A stretch of 64,000 nucleotides of DNA from Cryptomeria japonica (taxonomy: Eukaryota > Streptophyta > Pinopsida > Cupressales > Cupressaceae): positions 474,176,900 to 474,240,899 of the forward strand of contig NC_081406.1 of NCBI RefSeq assembly GCF_030272615.1, written 5' to 3'. The position numbers and the translations under genes are program-made. Under the pieces are notes generated by a model, which saw only the letters and a program-made list of their open reading frames with translations, had not been told where the DNA came from and made no database searches. How positions within the stretch are numbered: position 1 is the first letter of the stretch; every line of letters begins with the position of its first letter. Positions 33,954 to 44,348 of this stretch are shown one piece after another.

Positions 33954-34430
33954 ATTGGGGCATTCCTTGTTTGTGACTGTCTTATCTCCATGCAAACAGG
34001 AACAATGACTTTCTGGGTTGAACATATGCCTTGATTGTCATAACCTATTTTGCCATAATAAAGCTCAATGATGATAATGCACAAGAAGCTCTTTCACTTT
34101 CATATCTTCTATCTTCCATCCCCCTTCTTGATTGACTTCCATCATCCTTCTCGAGTCCGCGTAGCTTGCTATCACATGATTGAGTATAATGACACACTAG
34201 AAACATTTGCATTTCATGTAGTTGCACTTGCATTACCACATATAAGCATTTCATACATACATATAGATATCACAACTGCATCACATCCTGCACACAACAC
34301 CCATTAGCACAATTTACATTTGCATTATCATATTCATTTGCATTACATACATTCACATTTGCATCATGCATACACATATAAAACATAAAAGAAAAAAATA
34401 TTGTATTCCATCATGTACATATTTGCATCC
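33925..34430. repeat. Direct repeat of the element 3' untranslated region, copy 2
   Basis: Counterpart of 27926-28430. It follows the C-terminal codons of the sense PMD gene directly. In copy 1 the same point is preceded by ordinary element sequence, so one breakpoint lies at 33925. Confidence 0.85.
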
Positions 34431-34452
34431 ATATCATAAGCATCACATACAG

Positions 34453-34878
34453 AACATGTCTCAATCCCATCTCCTCGATGGTAGCTCTGTCCTCGAACGA
34501 CAACTCAGGTCGCAATCTCTGCGTCGACGGGAATCTCTCCCGTGACTCAGCATAGGCAAATACTCCTTCATTATCAACCCTAATCAATCATTCTAATCAA
34601 TCATCTTAAGGACTTGACTACACTATGATCTTACTTGCAACCACATTCCATTCTTTGTTGAGCTCTTGTGCACATAAAATCTGAGAGCAAATATATCAAG
34701 CAAGATCAATGGAGATAGGAAGAATGGAGATCAAAACCCTATTGGACATGTGATGGTATAATCTTTGTGATTTCATTTGATTTACATTGTCTTAGGTAAT
34801 CTTCATATGTTATGGTGGATCTTTGTTGATTGTTAGGCTAGGGTTTTGTGGTTGGATTCATTTAGCCTTTCAATATCG
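34453..34878. repeat. Antisense PMD scrap joined to a 3' LTR fragment
   Basis: 34453-34562 matches the start of exon 2 of the antisense PMD gene (compare 28957-29070). At about 34565 it jumps into the LTR middle (compare 30850), with the 'ctcc/ttcc' overlap as microhomology. The LTR portion then ends at 'caatatcg' and meets the 54-bp flank. Intron, exon 1, polypurine tract and LTR U3 have been deleted here. Confidence 0.8.
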
Positions 34879-34931
34879 TAATCATATAAGTCAAAAAAAT
34901 TCTATCAAGAAATCAATATTAAATAGATAAT
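34878..34931. repeat. 54-bp flanking duplication, right copy
   Basis: Perfect match to 20983-21036. It lies immediately after 'caatatc', where the 3' LTR copy stops about 33 bp short of its full-length end, and just below the TNP2 stop codon. Confidence 0.95.
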
Positions 34932-34934
34932 ATA

Positions 34935-34955
34935 CTAATCACATACCTCATACAT

Positions 34956-35022
<67 letters not shown>

Positions 35023-38000
35023 CCACCACCACCACCACCACCACCACCACCACCACCATCACCATCACCATCACCATCACCATCGTCAGCTTCTTCTTCT
35101 TCATCATCATCGAGTAACTGTTGATCATGATCATCATCTATATCATCTTCTACTTCTTCGGTATCTTCTTCTTGTATCACATTATACTTTATCGACCTTC
35201 CTCTTGGATCATGTCTAACAATAAATGACCGACCCAGTTTATGTGGAACCTCTGAGTAAAATACTTTCTCACATTGGCTTGGAAGAACATAGGGCTCATC
35301 CCCAACTGGTTCAAATTACCTTGTATTAGCCATTGTAAAACCATTATCATGTTCAATAATAGTTCTATTAGGATCATTTTTATTCAATCATAGCTTGTAC
35401 CATTTGACGACAAACAAAACAAATTTGAAGGAATTAAAGTCGCACTCAAGTAAATCATCTAAAATGCCATAGTATCGATTTTGAGACTCTTGAGGATGTA
35501 TGTCGTTTCTCGATAAAATATTTGTCACCTCAAAGAGTGTAGTTATCCTAGAATCACAAATTTTCTTCGTGTCATCCAACTTTTTGATGCGAAATTTATG
35601 ACCATTGCAACACATAGCATTGTGGTGTTTGACCTGCGATATGTCAAACATGTAAAAATTATTGCATCGTGAGTTGATAAACATATGGGTGATTAATAAA
35701 TTTATACGTACCTATTTATCTCTTAAACCATATGCTAAATCAATTTCCCTTTGCGTAACATTGGAATCTCCATTACGATGAGCTTCTTTAACCAATGAAG
35801 CCACCCCTTCCCATGTTAATGTGCGAGCATAATGTTGACAACGTTCAATCCATATCATCATCCAATCAAAGATTGCAATATACAAATGTAGTGCATCCCA
35901 CTCTCGACCAACTGTATAAAAAATAAATAGACGTCTTACAACCGATTTATTTTGAAGATTAAGAATTAATTAACTACAATAACATCTTATAATTACCTCT
36001 CACTTTCCTCAATCTACCTTTCCCCATCAATACTCCCCTTTGAATTTGTTAATGGGGTTGGGATCCCAAATGCGATCCATGTGGATCTTTGCTGCAAAAT
36101 TAGGAAGATATTCAGAAATGTACACCATAGTCCGGTATACCATATATCCCTCCACTATAGAACCCTCAGGATGTGCTCTTTTTCGAACCAAAGCCTTCAA
36201 AAATTTCAAGTGCCTCTCAACCATCCACATTGACCTAGTGTGTACAGTTCCACACAATTCAATCTCCTCAACTTGGTGTATGAGGGAGTGTTCTTGTGCA
36301 TTGAAAAAAGCTAAAGCTAGACACTTTTGTATTTCACACATTAGATAAGGAATTTTTCTCTTCCAATATTTTATATCTTCTTTATGGATTTCTTTACATG
36401 ACAACCACCTACAAGATATTCAAGACACAAAAATATATATTACATAACAAGTAAAACAAATCACAAATATAATATCTATACAACAAACTGAACAAATATC
36501 ACTACTTACCTTATGTATTTTCCAAGATCATATATGACTTGCTTGACATTACTGTTGAAGTTGTCTGGGAGAGATAGAGGTAGAACGTACTGCAACAATT
36601 ATAAAATTATCTTTTCATTTTTTTCTAACATAATACAATGAAAAGTACATACGCAGTATACAAATATATAGTAAAAACACAAGAACATGAATTACTTTAA
36701 TGAAGGTATGCCAATCATGCGTTTTCATCCCTAGCCCAAATTCACTTTTCTTTGATATGAGATTGTTTATGTTGGCAGCAAATCCTATGGGAAATCAAAT
36801 TTTTTGTATGACTTCTTTTATAGAATTGCTTTTCTAGTTCGTTAATAACCAATGAAGGTCACTTATATTAATATGGTCTCCATGGCTATTTGATTGAATG
36901 ACATTTTTCATTGCATGATTGGAATCCTGAATGTCACTACAAATTTTGACAATTTTTTTCTTTGTCACGCCTTCCATCCAATATTTTTCATAATATATTT
37001 GTTATATTCTTTCCAATATGCATAGTATCAAACAAATGCACAATTTGTAACTGCTCGTAGTAGGGAAACCTACTAAATTGTTGGGGATAACTTTTTAGTC
37101 CCTTAGGAAGGTAGTCCTTTATGCCTTGACGACCATCACGATCATCAATCACATTATCAGTAAACAAAACACAATAGAAAAGATGTTTTATGACATAAAC
37201 CATTGGATGGAATGGCATTACCTTGATGATTAATTCTATTATATTCCAACTTCCACAGGCGAGGTGTCATTCTTTGTGGCTTTGATGTATTCTCTTCTTT
37301 CCCATTGAAAAGATGTTTTTTAGTATTTTGATACTTATGATTTTTGTGGAGAAAGTGCCTATACTCATCAAACACCTGCTTTCCTAAACTTTTTGAATGA
37401 CGAGATTTCATCTTTGGACCACAAATTGGACATGCAAATTTTCCCTTTGTTTGAAGACCTACAAAAATTTGCATAATTGGATTAAATATGTTAATATTTT
37501 TAATTATAATTATCATGCGCAACTTGAACACTATAACATACCACAAAAATGTGTTAGCCCTGGGGCATCGTGTATTGTCCATACAAGCATCACATGGAAT
37601 TGAAATTGTCTTTGTCCTATTGGTCTAGAGACATCATACACAATGACACGATTCCATAACTCCAACAACTCGTCGATAAGAGGCTCAATATATACATTCA
37701 TATCTTTAACTTGGTACTTACCTAATCGAATGAACAAAAACATTACATAATTATTATGACCATTTTACTTCAATATTTATAATTAAATGTAGATGACTAT
37801 TAACTGATAAAATACCTGGAACAATCATTACCAACATTATGTGCTCCCTCTTTATTGACATCCATGGATGAATGTTATTGTTGATAACAAAAACATGCCA
37901 CACTGAGTAAACAAATCTCAGCTCTCCAAATGGATTGACATTGTCTGCTTCCAATGAAAGCCTGAGATTACGAGGTTCTTCTTTAAAGTGTAGCCACTTT

Positions 38001-39145
38001 TCCTCTATATCCATAAATGCTAAACCAGCCGCAAACATTTGAATAATGTCATATTGAATTCTATTGCATGCATGGTAAACCATAAATTGTGCCAAGCTAC
38101 TGCAATTGAATAATCATTGCATACCTGGAGTAATGGGAATATAGCGAAGAACCTTGCGAGGAACCCTTTTTGTTATTTGATCTATTTGATATCTACTGAT
38201 ATGACATTCAGGGCATTCAATTTGAAATTCATGTTGTTTGTGATATATAATATGATCATTGGGACAAGCATCTATTGCTTGATACTCCATTCCAATATCT
38301 TTCATAATGGCAGATAATTCTCGGTATGAGCGAGGTAGAATATTTGATGGTGGTAACAAAAACTCACCTATCAATCTACATCAAAAAAATATAATTTGTT
38401 AATATAAATAATATTAATGGTATAGAATGATTCACCATTTATTAACTATAATGACATATATGACATACCTTAACATACGTGAGATTGTTATGTTGGATAA
38501 ACCATTCATAACCTTCAAGTTCACCAACAACAATAAAACAGAGAGAAGAGTTGTCTGGGAGCCTTCGTAAAGGGCCTCAGATGCCTTCTCAAGTAGAGGG
38601 ACATCGTGAACAACATCAAGGTCATCTTAATCATCATGATCAGCTGCACCAGTACTAAATGTGTCATGGATCAATGTATTTGTACCATCATCTTCAATTG
38701 TGTTTTGTGGCTCATGATCATCATCTTCCATGGGATCATTATCTTCAGCTTTGATATTCACACCTCCATATTCCTCCACTTTGAAAACCATATTCTCCGG
38801 GTTATGTTGATCCATATCATGTGCTCTGGGGTGCTTGACCTATATAAAATTGATAAACATAAATAAACCATGATCATGATCTCATCATCAAGTGATTTCT
38901 TATGTATATAAATTGTTAAAATGATATAATGAAAAACTTACCAATGGATGATAATCATGTCCACCTTCAATGTGACCATGCAGCCTACAATGTTTCTTAG
39001 TTGTTTTGATTAGAAGTCTTCTAGTCTTTAACCCCTCACAAATTTTGCAGGGACAATAACATTTTCCATCACCTTTTCTTTTCAAGTTAGACCACAATCT
39101 AGCAATCGTCTCCTTATTTTGTTGTTCGCTGATATTGTCTGACAT
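34935..39145 (-). pseudogene. tnp2: CACTA TNP2 transposase gene, one premature stop
   Basis: Starts at ATG 39145 and ends at the TGA/TAG region near 34935. Exon 1 carries the transposase-associated zinc-binding domain (RLWSNLKRKGDGKCYCPCKI, then HCRLHGHIEGGHDY). Exon 2 has an acidic linker and TAA at 38627-38629, the only obvious break. The Transposase_21/TNP2 core follows (38374-37000): GMEYQAIDACPNDHIIYH, RNLRLSLEADNVNPFGEL, TKGKFACPICGPKMKS, YEQLQIVHLFDTMHIGKNI. DUF4218 lies at about 36404-36027 (VRKRAHPEGSIVEGYMVY), then DUF4216 near 35684-35400 (YYGILDDLLECDFNSFKFVL). The tail is long and acidic. TNP2 cuts and joins the CACTA ends. About eight introns with GT/AG borders are visible. The stop replaces one codon, so decay may be recent. 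Confidence 0.85.
34957..35090. repeat. Trinucleotide array in the TNP2 C-terminus
   Basis: About 21 CAT, then about 12 CAC, then several CATCAC units on the plus strand. In the TNP2 frame this reads poly-Asp, poly-Gly and (GD)n next to the stop codon. It is coding if TNP2 is read to its end. Pure CAT and CAC runs suggest recent expansion. Confidence 0.95.
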
Positions 39146-39180
39146 GGTCTTTCTTCACAGGGAAAAAAATCGGGCTATAG

Positions 39181-40285
39181 AACTAGTTATATAGAAGTTG
39201 AAATGTTAGTTATGAAATCCGAGTTCAGTACAATATACCAAATTAAATTACTTGAACATATAGATTATGCAAATTGAACCAAAACCATTTAACTCTTCTT
39301 TTTCATCTCAAAACATATCTAATGGCTTTGTGGTGATTTAGAGCAGGTGATATTCCCATTGAGAGTCATAGACCCAAGTTAGTCTAAAAGTAAAGTAACT
39401 ATCCATTCCCATGCTCATGCATACTTACATGACTAATGTTGCCCTTGTGTATCCTAAACATTGGAGAGACCTTATTTGACTTGCCTAATCAATGTGGTTG
39501 TTGTCCTAATATGAAATATTGAGTTCTACCCTTGCCTCTGCATCAAACTTCTCACGTCATGTTTCTTCACCAAAACACACTATTCCCAATCTTCCTTAAT
39601 ACCCTTAATGGAGGGGCATGTATAATGGTTTCAACATACAAAGTCAATGATCATACACTCCATTCTTCTAGACACCCTTGGATACATTACTTGGCTTCTA
39701 GGCTTGGGAAAACTAATATGAATTGAGCTAACACCATGAGGATAGGGTCAGGTTTCATGGCAACTGATCATAATTTGTGAAGACAGAGTTCACACCTAAG
39801 TGTTGGCTCTCAACAATGCCAAACTTCCAAAATTGTCAGTCTCAAGACATCTCCTATTGGGTCAACACTCATTGATGGACACGAGGCCAAATCAATGTAT
39901 ATACGCTTCAAACTCCTTACTCTAGGCTTGGAGGACCCTACAACAGGTCTATTAATTTTATCATTATAATTATTTTTTAATGGATGAGGATGTTTCTAAA
40001 ATAGTGTTATGCATATTCACAAAAAGAAAGGTAAGCAGAAAGAGTGACATCCTATTGTGATGTATTCACACATCGCCCCATTGCAAATGGGGACCCCCAC
40101 TTTTTCGCTTTATAGGTTAGTTGTCTTAACTTAGTTGGTTGTTGTCGAGTCTTTGTTGTTAACCTTTTGTTCGTAGTTTCTCAGGAGCTGGTCAAGTCTT
40201 TCTCTTTGAAATGAAGTGAGGTTTAACATTCCCTTTGCCCAACCAAGGCATAATCCCTTCCACTTGTGTCGATCCTGTCAGTGGG
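39181..40285. other. Non-genic sequence with a possible LTR start
   Basis: No supported gene. Near 40058 'tgtgatgtattcacacatcg' looks like an LTR start. It is followed by the small hairpin CCCCATT-GCA-AATGGGG (40077-40093) and GC-richer sequence. An LTR end was not found. Confidence 0.35.
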
Positions 40286-41050
40286 TGCCCAAACCCAATC
40301 ACTCCCATTTCCATTTCCTCCCATTTTCACCTCCCCTAACACTCTTCACTTCCATTTACCATACCTTCTAACTCACCTACCTTCCTATCCTCTATCCTTT
40401 ATCCACCTTTAATACCCCATGCCTTAACCTCCTTCACATCTTAACTTAAACCTACCCTTCCATCTTACACCCTCACCTCCCTCCACTAATTTCCTTTCCA
40501 CCTTACCCCTACCCCTATTCTATCCTAGCATCTCCCTTCCCCTCATACCTTATATCTCACACTCCCCTCCACAATACCTACCCCTTTACCCCTTTATTCC
40601 CTTAAAATAATCTATTCTAACCCACATCCCATAAGTCTTACTTCCTTTATTTCCCTAAGCTTACCTCTACCATACACCTATTAACCTACTCTTTCCATCT
40701 TATCACCTACCTCCACCCTAGCCTACCCATATCCTATCCCTATCCTAACCTACCACCCTACCCCCTTACCATTTTTCCTTACCCCTTATAACTCCCATTA
40801 TAACCTACATCCCCTTTACCCTTTCATTACCCCCTTATACCTCCCACTCCACTTTATTCCCCAACATATCCTAACTCCAACCCCTTCTACCTCCCACATC
40901 CTAAACCTCTTTCCCCCCCCACGTATCTCGTTCTTCCATCATTTATATCCCTTATGTCCCCCTTTCCCCACACATCCCATTCCATCCTCTTTCTCCACGT
41001 AGCAGCTACCCTTAACATTTCCTACCACTCCCCCCTCATATTTCTCTCCA
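40286..41050. repeat. Guanine-depleted C/T-rich tract
   Basis: About 760 bases with only about a dozen G on the plus strand. The sequence is degenerate 'cctaccc', 'cttacccct' and 'ctcccatt' without a fixed period. No open frame of note. Probably an old expansion of a pyrimidine-rich simple repeat inside an LTR element. Confidence 0.85.
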
Positions 41051-43560
41051 TCGTATCATATCATCCTTTTGGGCAAGAGCACCTAGCACAAGATAGCCAC
41101 CATGAAGCCAATTTAGTAATAGGTCAAGGTTTTTCAGTTTGGTTATTAATAAGGTCTTAGAAGACCATATTTGATGTAATAAATGTCATTAAGACCATTA
41201 GATGGTGTATTGAGTCCTAATGGGGGTCATGATGATCAATATTGTCAAAATTGTCACTATGTTGCAAATATGTCTCAATGGGTCAAATGTGATGTTTAAT
41301 GATATGTAAAGGTCTTATAGACCTATTTTAACCTATTTATATCATTTTTGAGTCATAGTGGTCTTGGGTTGAGTCTAGGAATAATTTTTGACAAAGTTGC
41401 TAATATTTTCAACATTGTTAAAGCAACGTTTTGTACATTTTATGAGCAATTAGGTGTTAGTTTGTTGAGACAAGTTTAAAAGGTGGTTCTAACCATTGAG
41501 GGAGGATTTGGAGTTGTTTAATAAGGAACTCTCCATGACCAAGGTTCGGTTGATCATTGTAACTAAGCACAATTAATGAATATCTCAGTTTTACCCTGCA
41601 ATTTCTGAGTTCTTTAACGTTGCAAACTGCTATATACAAGTTTGGAATTACTTAGCATGTTATTTTGCTTGAAAAATATATTTAATGTGTTATAGGGGTC
41701 AATACTCTTCAATCTCCCTTTAGTTTCATCTTGTTTCGTTATGTATTGCAAAAGTTATAGCCAAATTAGTGAAAACTGTCAAAAACCTAGTCTAGGGTAA
41801 CCCGAGGCAAACTAAAATGCATTAGGGGTCATTTCCATGTTGATAAATCCATTTAAAGGCATGGGATGACCCATAAAATCATGTATTTTGTTTTCTTAAT
41901 CATTGCAGGGTCTCATGAGCATTTTGGCATGTGCAAATATGTGGAAGGTGTTGATTTTTGTGTCTTAATCTGAGAACACAGTGTATGCATGGAGTTTGGA
42001 TGTTGTGATTGACTCAAGGGTACTTTAATGGTCTTGTTAAGGGATTGGGGAATTTGTGAGGGAGTTATAAACATAATCCAAGTGTTTGGTGACCATAAAA
42101 GCCCATCAATCTGTGAGGGTGTATGACTATCCTAAACCTTGCATTGACTGTCAAAATTCGATAGTGAGTTGAGTTAGTCCATTAGCGAGATTGGGAAGGA
42201 GTTTGGTATTGAGTTTGGTGTTGGTGGAAGGTTTAAGGAGGTACTCACTATCATAATAATTAATGTTAGAGAGTTTTGTGAAGAAGAATGGCCATGACAG
42301 GAGTGACTGTCCTAAGTGCTTGAGACTGTCACAAAAAGTGAGTATTGCAGTAGTGAATCTTCCTTTGACCTTTGGGTGGTTGGGGGGGTAAAGAACCATG
42401 GTGGTATATGTTGAGTTGTCCTTGTAAGAGTGTTTGAAAGTACATTGGTTTTTGGATATCTAATACATTTTGTGAGTTGAGTACCAGGGGGGATTAGAAG
42501 ACCCAGTTGAAGGAGGATTTGTGTGAATAAGGGTTGAGGGTGTTGGTGGTGATTGAATGTTGGAGAGTTGGATTGTGACTTAGACATGTTTATTTGTCCT
42601 ATTTGAGTGTGATTCAATGGTTGGGTGATGGTTGGTGAGTATGGATGTGTTTTGGGGTATTGAATCCTTTTGAGTAACTTGTGGCCTTGTGAGGAGTCTT
42701 GTGAGTCAGTGAAGGGTTGCCACCTAATTTAATAGGTGATTTGGGAGAAATATCTCCTTAGTTTGTTGAGTTTATTGGATTCTTTGCATCATCATGCCTT
42801 TTCACTATCAATCCATTCAAACTTCTACACAAAGATTCAATATTGTCAAAGTTCAAAATAAATTTCCTTGTTGTCCTTACTATTTTGCACCAACTTTCAT
42901 ATCACTAGGTAGTCTTTTGCTTAGAACTATCATCTTTCATGGTAGGATACCATCTCAGTCCCTTGAGTTAAGTTAACTTACCTTTAGAATTTATCATTTC
43001 CTAGGAATCCATACCTCGCAAGGTAACAATGATACAAGATAACAAAGTGTTCATGTGGCTAGTTTGTTCAAGGGGAAAATGTCACTAATCAAGTTGAAAT
43101 GTCGATTTATCAATCCGCCTAAGCTAAAAGGTTAAAATAAATTACAAAAGATAGAACAAGGCTACGAGAAAATGAATCATCAGTATTACCTAAACCCACA
43201 TTATCAGCTATCATGCATGTGAAGTAGGGTACTTGCAGCTGTAACATAAACACTCAATAGATCATTACAAGCATGGTTAGCAAATTAAAAGCAAATGAAA
43301 GATAAAACCATGACAAAGCAACCTATTGCCTCCTAAGAGATGCGAGTATGGATTTGCTCTCAGATCTAGATAAGCAATCCCAATGACTTGACTACACCTA
43401 GACAGAGGATTTGAAATGATGATGATATGCAAAACTAGATGAGATTGATTATGATAGATTGATCCAAGAGTCTAATGAAGCTAATGATATGCATGATTAA
43501 AATATCATGATGATGAAATTAAGTTAGAAATGAGATTGATTAAACTACATGATTCAACAA
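41051..43560. other. Non-genic LTR-like debris
   Basis: No supported gene. 41070-41700 resembles an LTR ('gggcaagagcacctagcac' start, TATA-like stretch near 41335, U5-like T-rich sequence). 41765-41830 shares an approximate 60-bp block with 45310-45375. Short open frames here have no recognised domain. Confidence 0.4.
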
Positions 43561-43589
43561 TTATTCTAGAAAATGATCAAATTAAACTA

Positions 43590-44348
43590 GATCTCAGATG
43601 CGATTGCCTATAATAACAATGCTCAAATGATATGCTAAAATGGATATGCCTATAGTAACAATGCCTAAATTTATATGAGATGGGATCCTTTGTGCTCCAA
43701 AATGGAGGATATTTATAGGATTTCCAAGGCCAGGGGTGAGGTGGCAGGAATCAATGGTCAAGATTAAGTCTGAAGATATCAAGGGTGAAATTGGAGAAGA
43801 GGTTGGAGGGAGGGACACTTGTCATCTCTGTGGTGACAAGTGTCAAGGAGCCTTGCTCATGAGAGGGTAAGTGTCCAAGGGAGGAGATATGTGGCCAAAG
43901 TGCCATGTGTCTCAAGGGGAGAATATCCACACCATAGGAGGTTAGGATGTGCAAGATAGGATAGGGTTAGTTAAACCCAAGGTTAGGTGGAATGGGTTAG
44001 GTTAGAGGGATGGTTAAGTTAGGTGGTTAGAAGTTAGGAGGCATGTGGGTAATTTGAATTTAAAAATTCAAATAATAGGAAAAGGCTAATTAACTTTCAA
44101 CAACTCATAAAATGAGTTGTTTTAATTAATTAGGGGATTAGAAGAAATTAATTAAATGGGGGGAGGATTAATTAATCAAGAGGACTATTGAAATGAACCT
44201 ATTAATTAGATCCTTAGATTTATTAATAAGTAGATGAATGGGAGAATTTAATCAAATTGCTAATGAATTCAATTAAATTAGGAAGGGGGATTAATTAAAT
44301 AATTGATTATGTAATTAATTATCTTTAGACCATTTCTGGGTGTATACA
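43590..44348 (-). mobile_element. LTR fragment, minus strand
   Basis: On the minus strand it begins TGTATACACCCAG at 44348. It continues with AT-rich palindromes (taattaattac, attaattaaat), a GC-richer stretch and a TATA box at 43709-43717 (TATAAATAT). The inner boundary is unclear and no body or second LTR was found, so it may be solo or truncated. Confidence 0.5.

Larger units (their letters stand above)
21036..34878 (+). mobile_element. Rearranged Ty3-type (Tat-like) LTR element carrying PMD genes
   Basis: In order: 5' LTR; primer-binding-site-like sequence; a repeat-rich leader; gag; protease; integrase C-terminus; untranslated sequence; antisense PMD gene; polypurine tract; an LTR lacking its last bases; an inverted LTR start; a sense PMD gene; a second copy of the untranslated sequence; a 110-bp antisense PMD scrap; and a 3' LTR fragment. 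Reverse transcriptase, RNase H and the integrase core are absent, so it depended on another element. LTR copies look almost identical, which suggests recent activity. The gag and protease style, the DGGA protease motif and a 3' antisense gene fit Tat-type Ty3 elements. The composite 3' half reflects later rearrangement. Confidence 0.8.
15890..39180 (-). mobile_element. CACTA (En/Spm-type) DNA transposon, interrupted by a nested retroelement
   Basis: Two minus-strand genes in the order expected for CACTA elements: a TNP2 transposase gene (39145-34935), then a second, TnpA-position gene (about 20125-16217). About 9.4 kb of CACTA sequence is split by a 13.8-kb LTR element placed just beyond the TNP2 stop. 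Next to the second gene's 3' end, 15890-16100 contains short AT-rich 'attcattaacacataac' repeats like the subterminal repeats of CACTA elements. I could not find matching CACTA terminal inverted repeats or the 3-bp target duplication, so both limits are approximate and one end may be deleted. Confidence 0.75.

Noticed and set aside
33523-34084. Minus-strand open frames of 119 and 142 codons
   Set aside because: They are antisense shadows of the GC-rich C-terminal part of the PMD gene, with proline-rich composition typical of such shadows.
34919-35137. Open frame with long Met and Val runs
   Set aside because: A different frame of the trinucleotide array. The Asp/Gly frame continues TNP2.
40003-40012. 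Possible right CACTA terminus ending in tagtg
   Set aside because: The complementary sequence was not found near 14-16 kb, so it does not form a terminal inverted repeat pair.
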